A stretch of 64,000 bases of DNA from Symsagittifera roscoffensis (lineage: Eukaryota; Xenacoelomorpha; Acoela; Convolutidae), in the NCBI RefSeq assembly GCF_963678635.1, contig NC_087064.1:6548411-6612410 (forward strand). The letters are read 5' to 3'. Each line of letters begins with the position of its first letter. Position 1 is the stretch's first letter. Positions 12,211 through 24,169 of this stretch are shown in pieces. The notes under the pieces were generated by a model. That model was not told the origin of the DNA and did no database searches. It worked only from the letters and a program-made list of their open reading frames with translations. The position numbers and the translations under genes were made by a program.

Positions 12211-14870
12211 AAGTCTTCGCAAAGACAGGACACTTTGTGAGGATCATCAAGCCATTAGCCGTTAAAATATATTAAAAGACACAGCGGAACAAGAAAATAA
12301 TTTTGTAGTTATTGAGTTCCCTAATGCCAGCCCAAAAATAGAATCTTCTAGTCTTTCTACCCCTGAGATAGAAGCAGCAAACTCGGAAAGGATAACTTCC
12401 GATCTGTTCAGTACCCCATCAGATATATTGGATATAGGAGAACCAATTGTTGCAACATCATCTGCAAAGAATCAACCTTCTAGACACACCGACAAATCAA
12501 GTAGAAAACTAGAAATAAAACATCTTCCAAATTACCAAAAAAAGAAAAAGCAAAAACAATTTTAAAATCTACAGCAGCTAATTTTGTAAGCTTCACCAAA
12601 TTAAAAAGAGACGTAATCAAGGAGAAAATTCAGAAAATAATTGTTGTATAAGGGACCTAATCTTTATTCTTGTTTTCTTGTAGTCAAACTACTTGTGAGA
12701 ACACAAAACATATGAACTTTAGTAGCATATGTTTTTGAAAACCTAATTAAGATTGAGATAGTATCATTGAAAAACGACAGCCATTGCAGAAAGGAAGACT
12801 GAAGCGCTCAAACAAGGAGCTACTGTTCAAATCGGTAGCAAAAGAACTGACTCCAATTTATTGCATGTGCCTGACGTCATATTCGAAGACGTTGCTGGAG
12901 AAAGCAGCTGTTGTGATAATGTAACGAATCTGCTTGAATATTCCAAACTTTGTCCTAGTTTTTATCCACTCAGCGAATCAGATTGTGCCACATTATAAGA
13001 CAAAAAAGGTAAAAACACAAGTTTTTGGAAACGAGGTTGTTGTTATACCGCTGGAGAAAGTAGATAGTATCTTAGTATCAGAGGCTTTGGAGAGTTTTAG
13101 TGTAAATTGATCGAAAAAATTACCAAAAAAAATTGTAGAGATGTCAAAACTGTATATCCTATAGAGTGCATTTCCCCGCACTAATCGAATAATAAGGGAT
13201 AAGTTCTAATTAATGGTGAAGAAACCATTGAAATCGTGTATGCACAAGTAGGAATGGCAATATTAATTTGTGTAGTTTGTTGATTTTTGAGGACCCAATA
13301 GGAATACCATAAGTGAAGAAATGGAGGAACAGTAACATCGAATTTGATTCGGTAGCGTACATGCATGATGTTGAAACACTTGGAGAACCAATGGGCAAGT
13401 GTTCAAAACAAACTTAGTGCTTTTCTCTTTTCAACAAAAAAATATTGATTAACTACGAGGGCAAATTGAAGTGTTTGGGAGAAAAGGTCATTGCAGTGGA
13501 AGTCTTAAATGATAAAACCATATTGCAGGCTCTACTCGTAAACAAAACAGTCATCGCTTAAATGCATTCACGTCTGGCTTTTCAGCAGTTGTTAGGGATT
13601 AACCGCTAAAATGGATTAACCGCTAAAAATGTAATACAGAGTCATTTAGTTACGTTTTTCACAAAGAAATAAAAAAAAATGAAAAAATACTTCAATGTTT
13701 GGAAAAGCACGGTTGTGATATAGATGATTTTGCATAGCATTTAGCAAAAGAAACCAAAGTGAGGAAAACTTGCCCCTGGATGATTACTTCAAAAAAGCGG
13801 GAGATATCTTGTACATACATCGAAAGGTAAAAAAAAAAGGTCAAATTCGCAGACATATCCTTTTGCACAGAATAATTAACTGTTGAAGTCACAAGTGCAA
13901 GCAGTGATTCGCACATAAGGTTTTGGGACCCAATCAGTAGAGTAAACTATCGCAACTATGCTCTCAGTGTTCGTAATAGAATCTAGTCTTGTGGGTTTGA
14001 ATTAGATAAAAGGAAGTGTGTATCATACGCAAAACAACTGAAACTGATTTCAATAGATTAAGAAAAACGGAAAAAATATGCAATTTTTTTTAACTCTAAG
14101 GTATTTTCACTGATAAAAAATTAAGAGATGGCCAGCTTTCACAACTTATGAAACACAGAAGGAAGACAACAACAGGACGAGAAGTCTTCCCTGGACAAAA
14201 CGGGGAATACTCTCATGATTGATTGGGTTATTTGGGAAAAGTTTTCATCATACAGCTGGTACTATTTTCCTTCCTTTGTAGAAATGAAAATACACATGCT
14301 TCGGTTATTGGGAAAAGCTAGAGAAATTGAATTCATAAAGCTACCGGCCAGTCTTCATTGTAATGATTTTGGAGTGGTTTTGCGTATAATTTTTTTTTAT
14401 GAAAGACAAAGCAAACATGGAAACAATATTCCAGCCATTAAATTGATTGGAGGAAAACAATTTTTTTGGCGTTTGAAAAAAATAACAGAGAAAAAAGTGA
14501 GAAAACTTTTTTGTTAATGGAAAACAATGTGCTATGTACGGGACATTAGGACCATGCAATTTAAAATCAGAAGGTAAACCACGTAAGTTTAGACTATTTG
14601 GAGAGTTCGAGACAAGTTTATACAAGTTTGAGTGCAGTTAGGGCATAAGAACAATACAAAAACACAATGTTATCTGTGGAGATGAGAAAATTGGAATACA
14701 CATCGTAATCTATTAGATTAAGAGATAAAAGTAGGGTTTTATGAAATCGAAAAGAGTCTGTGGTGTGGGAGATTGTATGAATTTTATACACCCTGAGGTA
14801 GTTACCTTTATTTAGATAAAATTGGTTTGATTTATAAAGCACTTACGGGTAGGTTTGGTTTTTTTAGTTG
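12211..14870 (+). other. Unexplained former coding region after gypsy integrase, copy 2
   Basis: Second copy of 6,017-8,870, about 230 bp shorter near its start (the stretch matching about 6,040-6,290 is largely missing). The longest surviving forward frame is 14,215-14,517 (100 residues, aromatic- and lysine-rich), open here but cut by an indel in copy 1. I recognise no domain in it. Confidence 0.35.
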
Positions 14871-15181
14871 TGTCTGATTGGTTTTGGCAGATTGAAAGTT
14901 ATACTTATGGTCCCGGGTTTACCCGTTTTCCAATTAAATATCGCTAAAAACAGCTGAGCAAGACTACAGATCTTCTGAGCTGCTTTGTTTATTTAGGCTT
15001 TTCCAAAATTTATTCATTTCTTTTTCACGCAGTTTATTGTAATTAAGTCATCATTCGCAATCTTCTTATGATGCAGTTGCTATCCAGCTATTGCGAAGAA
15101 TTCCTTTTGGTCCGCCTCATAACCCAAGGCAACTAAGCACACTGAGCGATCGCATTTCAGACGTTTAAACTCCATCAACAA
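14871..15181. other. AT-rich spacer, second copy
   Basis: Duplicate of about 8,890-9,190 with no reading frame. It ends at the deletion that removed the BEL/Pao gag block from this unit. Confidence 0.35.
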
Positions 15182-16870
15182 AAAATTATTGATCTCATAA
15201 GATTATATGCTCTAACACAGTGTAAACTTCCAACCAGCCAAAACGACATCCAATATGGCAGTGTGCGCAATACAGATCGCTGACATCATCAGAATGAAAA
15301 ATTTCTTGACCAGCTATAGGATCTGCTCGAGTTGCTTTTCTGCCAGTCACGGAATCCAGCAATGTCTTTCAACGTCGCAGTGTCAGTCATGTCAAAAATA
15401 GAAGCTGGAACTATCACAATTCATGCAAGGCCAAACGTCCAAGTTTGATCTTGGGACGGTCGAGTTCATCACTTGAGGGCGCTCGTTGACAATTGCGCTC
15501 AGACGAACCTCATCACCCTTTACAGACCATTCATCGGCTTGGCAACCAACAAACAGAAGCTCCAGACCGCATAACACAACCAGAAGAATGTGATGTCTAC
15601 CCATGGTGGATTGAACTGCATTTCTAACAAAATCTGGTAAAAATTTCAATGTTTTATGTGTGGTGTTGGAAATAATCATTGATCACCAACATTCAAATTG
15701 ACAACTCGCACCCACAAACCTACGAAACTTCAGCAACTACAACTTAGCAGATCCAGCTTTTGACAAGCCTAGCACAATTGATCTCCTGATCAGACAATCC
15801 GTCTACACACACATTTTGAAGTCACGGAACGTCAAGAAAGAAACTATACTGCTAACCGACACGGTCCTTGGTTCGATAGTATCAGATGCCGCTGATACTG
15901 ATCATAGAATCACAACACGAAGACACTCACCACAGTTTAGAATCAAGTTGCTTGACAGTCAGTCAATCATATTTGACAGTTTCTGGGAAATTGAAGATAT
16001 TCTTTCATCTCCAGAATCCCAACACTCTTCCAACGAGATTGAGTGTATCTGACATTTCGATCGGACTACAACGTATGGCTCAGATGGATAAGCTATGCTG
16101 AGATTGCCTATCATTAAATCACAAATCTCGAACAAAAAAGTCATAAGTGGTTGCCCGATATTGGTAATTGAGCACACTAAGGTTTTCGGCAGTTCCTTTC
16201 CAATAAAAAAAAACTCCGATAGAATCGCGAAGCCAAAACCACTATAACGACTGATTTCAAGAGAGGTTTGAAACTGGCCATATCGCGAAAGTACCTGGGT
16301 CATATCGTTTTCAGCTAGTCGGAAAGAACTTCATCATGTCGCATCATGCAGTTTGGAAGTCCAATTCCACAACAACAAAGTGGAGAGCTGTGTTCAACGG
16401 ATCAACCACAACTTTAAATGGAAAATATTTGAATGAGTATCTACTGGTTGGTACCAAGCAACATCCAGACTGCTTCAACATCATTTGACGCTTACGATTC
16501 TACAAAATTGCTATATCTGACGACATTACCAAAATGTACATGCAAGCAGAACTAAAACACAAAGACAGAAATCAACATCAATTGAGAAGTACCAGATGAA
16601 TAGTGCATTTACCTTATAGCTTAAAGTAGCTATCACGCTATACGAGTCTTGTCAGACACCGCCGACACATGAGATGATCAACAGACAAAGCTAGCAATTC
16701 GTGAGTCCTTCTACGTGGACGATTACATTCTTGGTGCAGATTCTGAGGAACAAGCTATCTTAATGTGACAGAGTCTCACGGACACTCCGGACAGAGCCAA
16801 CCTACACATTTGAAAACAAAATCAAACAATAGAAAGGTTGTCATGAATGACGTACAGGACAAATTGCAAA
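15182..16870 (+). pseudogene. BEL/Pao protease linker and reverse transcriptase remnant
   Basis: The first 1.1 kb duplicates 10,022-11,131. From about 16,290 the sequence continues into the RT palm: a block reading FIMSHHAVWKSNSTTTKWRA then VFNGSTTTLNGKYLNEYLLV, a DDITKMYMQA block (first catalytic aspartate region), and after further stops the catalytic FYVDDYILGADSEEQA block at about 16,708-16,755. These are diagnostic of BEL/Pao RT. At least five stops or frameshifts interrupt it, so it is dead. Only this copy of the duplication carries RT. Confidence 0.8.
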
Positions 16871-17945
16871 AAAACAAAGAGGTAATCTTAGCAGAAAACA
16901 ACTCTACAGTCATAACTCTTGGATTCAATTGGCATCCAGTTTGATTGTTTCGAGTACTATTTTATGGACAAATTGGATTCACTGAAGACCACACGCATGC
17001 TCCAATGCACCGCAAACCTCAACAACCCCGCAAAAAACTCGAGTTTTGTTTTTGAAGCAATGTCAGTTGCTGCCGAAAAGGTCAAGAATGTGGCCAAATT
17101 TAGCCCCCAGATGACAAGGAAATAGAAATTTCCGAAAAACAGGAGCTGGTCCGTTCGGAATTCAGTAGATGTGCGACTATTAATCTAGATTTTTGTCAAG
17201 GTTCAAAATATTTAGAAGAAATGTTTCCCGAAGAACCAATCATTCCAATAGTCAACTCCGGACTCTTCAAAAGAGATAAAAAAAAATATAAAGCAACCAA
17301 AAACTGACAGTCGCATTCACCATGGTTGCCCTGACACGACTACACATCAATCAGAGTCAGAAATTTTTTTTCGAGCTTAGAAGTAAGTTTAACTCAAAAA
17401 CGCCAACTTTGAACGAAGTTTTGAGACCGAAACAATCAAAAATAGAAGCAACGTTTGAAATTTGCAAGCATCTGCTGTCGTAATTCATTTTGAATCTCTC
17501 AAAATTTTCTCATTGGATTCTGACCGTAAGTGTTCAATGACACAATATCCACCCGGAGCCTTTCATCTTTTTGAAATTTTGTTGAAAGTACATATACTAC
17601 TGATTAACCTTAGAAGCACTAATTGGAACAATACAGCCAGTACAACCTAATTTCAATAACTTGCACAAACTAATTGCAGAAATCTGAAAGAAATGGACTT
17701 TTGAGCATTTAACCGCTTTACAACAAGGAAACTTAAACTCTGAAGAAAAACAAAACCTGTTAAAAAGAGATCTGGTATGCATAACTGATGGTGATACCGA
17801 CTTTATCATGGCCACTTGGGATTGTGGAAAACACATATGACGGAAGCGCTAGTCTAGTGAGTGTAGTGCAAGCTAAAACAGAGAATGGGAACCTTAGTAC
17901 ACGACTAACCTCAAGGTTGCGGAATTTGCCGATAAAAGCCGATTA
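16871..17945 (+). pseudogene. BEL/Pao pol 3' part (integrase linker and C-terminal domain) remnant
   Basis: At about 17,140-17,285 a frame reads as the helical region that precedes integrase in BEL/Pao (ELVRSEFSRC... followed by SGLFKR). The integrase core is largely missing or unreadable. At about 17,690-17,945 the frame WTFEHLTALQQGNLNSEEKQ, then a DLVCITDGDTDF block and a segment ending RLTSRLRNLP, matches the pattern of the DUF5641-like domain that ends BEL/Pao integrase proteins. Frameshifts separate all blocks. A second copy of the C-terminal part lies at 20,030-20,390. Confidence 0.65.
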
Positions 17946-18440
17946 GAGATAAAACAATAAATTATACAAACAAAATAGATCGAAAAACAACTCAATACAT
18001 TGTCCAGTCCGTCGACTTCTCTTCCTCATGATTCCTCTTAACCCATCCTTCCGACATTTCCCTAAAAACAGTTTCGACTGTTTTTCTTCACAGGATCAGG
18101 TGCTGCATCAACCAACTCCATCCACGTAAGGAGCGCCCAATATTGCCAAATCACTTTGGTCACCTTCTGCACAAATTCCACCTTCCCCTTCAAACAATCC
18201 TGACAATTTCGAACTAGCCTTCTTTTTGCTACATCCAAGTTTCATCTCCATCTAAAAATTAGAAAAAATTGATCAAAGATCAACGGCGGCGGCAATATTG
18301 GAGCAGAAAGCATGTTTCAAATGACAAGAAAAATTGTTAACATGGGAACTCAATTAAAAACGCATTTTTTCTCAATTTTTTTTTTCATTTCCTTTGCCAG
18401 CAGCTTTTAGAAACTAAATTATCATTAATTCTAGTTTCTC
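17946..18440. repeat. Dispersed repeat related to 20,390-21,090
   Basis: Sequence from about 17,950 (AAACAACTCAATACATTGT, then a C-rich CTCTTCCTCATGATTCCTCT block) resembles 20,390-20,600, and its second half (GATCAAAGATCAACGGCGGC) resembles 20,940-21,060. No gene is visible. Because it follows the BEL/Pao C-terminus in both places, it may be the 3' end of that element with a nested insertion in the second copy. Confidence 0.55.
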
Positions 18441-18835
18441 AAGATACTGTCTTCAAAGTATTCTGAATACTACGCTATTGCGAAGTATTCAATAATGCAA
18501 AAACACTTGTCGCATGTGCAAAATTGTTTAAAGCCCACCGTAAACGCTCCATCTGTAGCAAGCATTTGCTTGATTAACTGTAACAAACCCAAGGTCAATG
18601 CGGATCTGATAGCAATTAAAGTGGGACCTTCAGTCATGCGATGGTCCGTGCACAGGTTGGATAGGGCCATATCAACGCTAAATAATTACATCCGCTAATT
18701 TTTATACAGAAAACGAGTCGATTTTAAAGCAACCAGAGAAGTGTCAATTAAAATTTATCCTCCTCGATTTTAAGCACTGATGGAATTGTCTATGTTGCAT
18801 TTATTTTTAAGCTTTTTGCTCCCCTGAGACAAATG
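18441..18835. repeat. Repeat family member; others at about 19,660, 21,995 and 23,757
   Basis: The segment with TAATGCAAAAACACTTGTCGCATGTGCA and CGGATCTGATAGCAATTAAAGTGGGACC recurs at about 21,995-22,375, partly at 23,757-23,985 and, diverged, at 19,660-19,790. It lies directly 3' of the minus-strand LINE fragments each time, so it is probably the 3' untranslated part of that LINE family or a co-amplified neighbour. Confidence 0.6.
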
Positions 18836-18836
18836 G

Positions 18837-19395
18837 TTGCACTCCTCAAAAATGCAAAACTTGTTTTGGTTCTTAAGAAGTTTATTGTGTCGGAGTATTA
18901 TTCTTATCGTTTATCGCTTAAAATCTCTGCTAGTTTCTGGACGGTTTTTGCAGAGTCTAGTGCTGCGTGTGTGTGTGTTGTTGAGCGTGATGGATGTCAA
19001 GTCGTCGTCGTTTCTGTCCATTATCGGGGGAGGGGGCTTCTTCTTGTTTTTGCTTGTGCTGAGTGGTACGTCCAGGGGATGTTATCTTGCGACGTAGCGC
19101 TACCTTCTGCTGCGCATCTGTCAGCTTCTTCGTTTTCCCACAGACCACAATGGCTGGGGCACCACAGAAACACGATGCCGACTTAGCGCTCGGCGAGGTA
19201 CTTGAGGGAGTCAGGGGCCTCTCTTTCCAGCCAGGGGTCGGGGCGCGGGTCACTTGTGATGCTCTCACAAAGTTGGAGTACCAATTTCGAGTAAACCGTA
19301 TGATAACAAGCAACTTGACGCGAGTTTTTGATCTCCTTAGTCTAGTGACCCCTGTCACGATAATACCGAAGATTCTACTCCACAAAAAAAACATT
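18837..19395 (-). pseudogene. LINE ORF2 fragment (RNase H end), copy 1
   Basis: Shares long stretches with the minus-strand LINE fragments at 22.4-23.5 and 24.0-25.1 kb, including the segment that encodes the second half of the RNase H domain (CGLWENEEAD-type block, near 19,130). An internal deletion of several hundred bases around 19,025 joins the 3' end to the RNase H part, so it is a short derivative. Confidence 0.6.
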
Positions 19396-20029
19396 GGACA
19401 TTTTGAGCGGCATGAGGATGTTGGGACACAAATGGCGAACCAATTCTAACACTGAATTGATTGATACCTTAGGACTCTTGTCATATCTGGCTGTTTCTCA
19501 GTGTTTGGCCATGAGCAGCTTTCGGCAAGTAGATCTTCATCTTTTCAGCGATGCTTGGATCAGATCAACTCCAAATAACTATTTTTCTAAATTCCCCATA
19601 AATTATTCAATTTATTTACCAGCAATTTATAGTAAGTAAATCAATCATAATTCGGTCTTCATATAATACAGTCGGTTTCCAGCTATCGTGATGTATTCAA
19701 CCATGTAAAAACACGTGTTGCATGTTTATATATAATTAAAACCCACCGTACACTACATGTGAAGCATACATATGCTTTATTAACTGTAAATTTCCGCAGA
19801 CTTTGTCAATCTTTTCAAGCAGCTAGATGAAAAGTGAAAGAATCCAGTGTGTGAGTGAAAGAGGTAACCCAGGTAAAAAAGAATCTGTTCAACAAAACAT
19901 TTTATGATAATATGAAAACTATTTAATTGTTCTGACAGATCCTGAGGTTTTCCAAAATCCATTTATACCAACAAATCATGAGCCTTTCCAGATTTAAAAC
20001 TTTTAAAAATTGCAGAAGTATTTTGCGAA
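19396..20029. other. Repeat-derived spacer without a gene
   Basis: No supported reading frame. It contains a diverged member of the 18,441-18,835 repeat family near 19,660-19,790; the rest is unassigned AT-rich sequence. Confidence 0.45.
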
Positions 20030-20390
20030 ACCTTAGTCAAGCAATCCGCAAGCTCATCTGCTGTCGTAATCCATTTTAACTCTCTCAAAATTCTCTCATC
20101 GGATATTGACCGTAAGTATTCAATGACACAATATCCACCAGGAGCCTGTCAGCTTTTTGAACTTTTCTTGGAACTACATATACTATTGATTGTCCTTAGA
20201 AGCACTAATTGGAATATTACAGCCAGTACGATCGAATTTCAATAACTTCCACAAACTAATTGCAGAATTCTGAAAAACAATGGACTTTTGAGCATTTAAC
20301 CGCTTTACAACAAGGAAATATAAACTCTGAAGAAAAAACAAAAATTGATAAAAGGAGATCTGGTATGCATAACTGATGATTACAAACAAA
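20030..20390 (+). pseudogene. BEL/Pao C-terminal domain remnant, second copy
   Basis: Aligns with 17,455-17,795 (shared GCTGTCGTAATCCATTTTAA... and ATTTAACCGCTTTACAACAAGG words). It is frameshifted and cut off after the DLVCIT-like block, where the downstream repeat starts. It confirms more than one BEL/Pao insertion or a duplication here. Confidence 0.55.
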
Positions 20391-20752
20391 ACTCAATATT
20401 TTGTTCAGTCCTCCGACTCCTCTTCCCCATGATTCCTCTCAGCCCATCCTTCCGACGTTTCTCTGAAATTAATATCGACTATTTTTATTCATAGGATCAG
20501 GTGCTGCATGAACCAACTCCATCCACTGAGGACCGCTCGATTTTGCTAAGTCACTTCCGCCACCTTCCCCGCAATCAATCCTGTCACTTTCACACTCGCC
20601 TTCTTTTTGCTACATCCAAGTCAAGTCCATTCAAGTCAAGTTTTTTATGACCATTAGGCAGTGCCTCTTGTGGTGATTTTAAATGTTTTTTCCTATCTGC
20701 GTTCGAATTCGTACATGTCAATTTCAACCACCTTCCAATGTTTTTCCAGTTT

Positions 20753-20926
20753 CTACTTGTATTCGTTGATGGTCTTGCTTTGCACTGTTTCCTGTGGCAG
20801 ATTGCTCCAGTCGAGAGGTGCACTTATCGTGAAGAAAGTTTTTCGCATTTCTAGATTTGATTTACGTACTACTACTGCATTACCTCTAGTATACCTATCA
20901 TTCCATCTCCAACTTGCATATCCATC
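20753..20926 (-). pseudogene. LINE reverse transcriptase C-terminal fragment
   Basis: On the minus strand one frame reads WNDRYTRGNAVVVRKSNLEM, then RKTFFTISAPLDWSNLPQET, then a helix ending in a stop (EYK). The pattern of a basic R+xFF block followed by WNxLP and a final helix is the classic end of the RT protein of CR1/Jockey-like LINEs. It is a 5'-truncated fragment: no RT palm is visible beyond 20,930. The flanking 20,391-20,752 and 20,927-21,060 parts belong to the repeat also seen at 17,950-18,440, into which this LINE seems to have inserted. Confidence 0.65.
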
Positions 20927-20930
20927 TTAA

Positions 20931-21910
20931 AATTAAAAAACTTGATCAAAGATCAACAGAGGCGGCAATTTTGGAGCAAAAAGCATGTTTCAAATGACAA
21001 GAAAAATTGTTCATATGTGAACTCAATTAAAAACGCATGTTAATTTTTCTCAAAACTTTTTCATTTCCTTTGCCCGCAGCTTTTAGAAACCAAATTGTCA
21101 TTAATTTGGGACATTCGACCAGAATGGTCAACATGCAATTTCGCATTCGAATTTTTATTGAAGCATTTGACCAGGATGATTGATGGTTTTGAACGAACAG
21201 ACAAACTGGGAAGGGTTAGTTTTGACTCGTAAGATTTTAAAATTTCGATTTGGACATGAACGACACGTAAGCTTTTATTATTTCGCACACACTGAAACGG
21301 CGAAATCAGAACAAAAGTATTCTCAGTGACAACAACAACAAAAAAACGACAGAAGATTATAATTGTGGTTAGAAATTAACAGAAACCACTCCGAGTTGTA
21401 ACGATTGTGCCGCTACAATCGTTACCGAGCAGTTCACAAGCAACAGGAAGGGTGTTGGGACGACGTGTCCAGCCTTCCGGAAAGAATTAAGATTTTTATT
21501 TCTCCGGATTCCGGAATCGGGAAGTTTCTCGAGATTAGAACATGAACTGTTTTAAACAAATTTTTGGCTTCCCGGAATGTCCTGAGTTGAGTTTATTTAA
21601 TACGAAACTCGTTTTCAAATAATGAGAAGCTAGGAGTTGGGGAAAAGGTTTGATCCTTCTTCGATGGAGATATTCACTTTTGCCTACTGAACAAAAAAGA
21701 ATAGTATTATAATATAAAAGTAGTAGCCCTAGTTTTAGGAGTGACCACATGGTCTGGGGATACTGAGACCCAACCATGAGCTCACTATATATACAAATAA
21801 TTAAGTTAATTAGAGCATTCTGATCGAAACCGGAAACAGTAACGTTTTTTTGTCGACCCGATGTTAGAAAGACTACCAAAAGAACTGGCTTTGGCAGAGA
21901 CGGTGAAAAG
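20931..21910. other. Non-coding spacer
   Basis: About 1 kb with no supported gene. A short AC-rich run lies near 21,330 and an inverted pair of words (GTAACGATTGTGCCGC / CTACAATCGTTAC) at 21,397-21,425 could form a hairpin. The frame on the minus strand at 21,535-21,879 has no recognisable motif and is probably chance. Confidence 0.4.
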
Positions 21911-21992
21911 CATGTAGAGCTGTGTTTAGACGCTGGCCAACCTAGCTTTATTTTCCGTCGATATGTACTTCCGGGCGAATGTTACAATTCTT
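21911..21992 (+). repeat. Left arm of a 42-kb-spaced inverted repeat
   Basis: The words TTTAGACGCTGGCCA, CCGTCGATATGTACTTCCGG and GCGAATGTTACA recur in reverse complement at 63,908-64,000. The arms are imperfect and enclose the LINE pieces and the whole gypsy array. They may be terminal inverted repeats of a DNA transposon or two opposite copies of one repeat. Confidence 0.7.
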
Positions 21993-22139
21993 TTTTCATA
22001 TGATACCGTCTTCATATGGTCCCTTTGCAGCTATCGCGACGTATTCGATAATGCAAAAACACTTGTCGCATGTGCATATATGTCTAAAACCCACCGTACA
22101 CGCTCCATCTGTAGCATACATATGCTTGATTAACTGTAA

Positions 22140-23756
22140 CAAACACAAGGTGAATGCGGATCTGATAGCAATTAAAGTGGGACCTTCAGGCTTGCGATGG
22201 TCCGTACACAGGTTGGATAGGGCCATATCAACGCTAAATAATTTCATCCGCTAAATTTTTATAAAGAAATCAAGTCGATTTTCGATTTTAAAGCAACCAG
22301 AGAAGTGTCAATTAAAATCTATCCTCCTCGCCTTTAAGTACTGATAGAATTATCTATATTGCATGTATTTATAAGTTTTTTGCACCCCCTGAGACAGAGG
22401 GTTGCACTCCTGAAAAGTGCAAAATTTGTTTTGGTTCTTAAGAAGTTTATTGTATCGGAGTATGATTCGTATCGTTTCTCGCTTAATTTCTCTGCTAGTT
22501 TCTGGACGGTTTTTGCAGAACCTGGTGCTGCGTGTGTTTGTGTGTGTTGAGCGTGATGGATGTCTAGACTTCGTCGTTTCTGTCCAATATTGGGTGCCCA
22601 GGAATTGTTGCAATATTCCCAGGGCTTTTCTCGGGTTGGAGGTCATCGTATGGAGGTTTCAATCTTCTGGATAGTGTTTTCTTATGGCAGGGCAGTCTTC
22701 CATTATGTGTTCCATCGTCTATTCGGCTAGCCCACATATTCTGCATTCGGTTTCGGTTTCATCGTCATTTTTTTTCGCCAGTTACGTATTTTTGAGTGGT
22801 GACCACTACGGAGGCGGCTCAAAGTAACCTGGTCCCGTCGTGTCAGGTCATCATTTGACGGGTACTTGGGGACTGAGTTGCTGTCGCAGTAAACTCTACT
22901 GCGCCTTGGGTATTCCACAATAGAATTTTCAAAGCTTCTTGTTTTGGCTTGTGCTGAGTGGTATGTCCAGGGGATGTTATTTTGTGACATAGCGCTACCT
23001 TCTGCTGCGCATCTGTCAGCTTCTTCGTTTTCCCACAGACCACAATGGCTGGGGCACCACAGGAACACGATGCCGACTTGGCGCTCGGCGAGGTACTTGA
23101 GGGAGTCAGGGGCCTCACTTTGCAGCCAAGAGTCGGGGCTCGGTTCACTGGTGATGCTCCCACAGCGTTGGAGTGCCGATTTCGAGTCCGTGATGATGCG
23201 CATCTGGCAGTCATGGTAGTCGTTTGAGGCTACGTGTTTCGGCGTGGTTTGATGGCTGTCAGTTCGGCTTCGAAACTGGATGTGAGTTTGCCAGCGGGGT
23301 AGCTCAGCATCGTAGCTTTCTTTTTCTGGGTCTGCGGCACTATCATGACTCCTGCTCCTCCATTCATGTTGCTGTCTTGGGCTGAGCCTGGTGCTGCTGC
23401 TCAAGTAAACGCAAAAAGTTTAGTAAAAGAACTGCTGTCATCAACATTTTTTAAAGAATTTGGAAGAGTATTATCTGAGGCCTCTTTCGAGCCGAGAGCT
23501 CCCGTTTTTCTGACGTAAATGCAATTCAAATTGGAAGCTTTGCCTCAGTACTCGGTACGATTGGCAGCCATGATCTTTTCGACGACATATTCTATCTCTG
23601 ATTATTTAAATGCCTCTCGTGTTTAACTCGCTTATGTCATCTACATATTCAGATCTTTAGGTCGGTTTAGAGGCTTTCAGAATATCGTTGATTGCCAGGC
23701 AAAACAAAAATAGAGCCAGAATCTCATTTTGCACCTTTAAACGAGTCGATGAGAAA
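22140..23756. repeat. 1.6-kb tandem duplication, unit 1
   Basis: Starts at the ACACAAGGTGAATGCGGATC word and ends at GCACCTTTAAACGAGTCGATGAG. The next unit begins with the same ACACAAGGTGAAT word at about 23,760. It contains a LINE RNase H fragment on the minus strand. The end of this unit is an empty version of the site into which the gypsy array inserted in unit 2. Confidence 0.8.
22560..23560 (-). pseudogene. LINE ORF2 C-terminal part (RNase H and zinc knuckle), copy 2
   Basis: Minus-strand frame at 22,727-23,404 encodes the second half of an RNase H domain: a DSKSALQ block with the catalytic aspartate, and VFLWCPSHCGLWENEEADRC with the histidine and aspartate positions of LINE RNases H. 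It is followed by a basic region and a C-x2-C ... H-x4-C type knuckle (CRIC, then EH and a DCP word on the far side of a stop near 22,727). Such a tail is typical of Jockey/I-group LINEs. The first half of RNase H, at about 23,300-23,430, is in another frame, so the gene is broken; no RT is present. Confidence 0.75.
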
Positions 23757-24169
23757 ACAAACACAAGGTGAATACGGATCTGATAGCAAATAAAGTGGGA
23801 CCTTCAGTCTTGCGATGGTCCGTGCACAGGTTGGATAATGCCATATCAACGCTAAAAAATTTCATCTGCTGAATTTTATAGACAAATCAAGTCGATTTTA
23901 AAGCAACCAGAGAAGTGTCAATTAAAATCTATCATCCTCGCCTTTAGGTACTGATAGTATTATCTATATTGCATGTATTTATAAGTTTTTTGCACCCCCT
24001 GAGACAGAGGGTTGCACTCCTGAAAAGTGCAAAATTTGTTTTGGTTCTTAAGAAGTTTATTGTATCGGAGTATGATTCGTATCGTTTACCGCTTAATTTC
24101 TCTGCTAGTTTCTGGACGGTTTTTGCAGAACCTGGTGCTGCGTGTGTTTTTGTGTGTTGAGCGTGATGG

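Larger units (their letters stand above)
11132..16285 (+). repeat. 6.2-kb tandem duplication, unit 2
   Basis: Second copy of the unit starting at 4,908. It is a few per cent diverged, with scattered indels and one deletion near 15,180 that removes the BEL/Pao gag region. Homology to unit 1 ends near 16,285, where the BEL/Pao reverse transcriptase continues as single-copy sequence. Unit 2 is therefore the copy joined to the remaining pol gene. Confidence 0.85.

Noticed and set aside
19063-19449. Forward frame of 128 codons
   Set aside because: It is the antisense shadow of the LINE RNase H fragment on the minus strand, seen in three copies.
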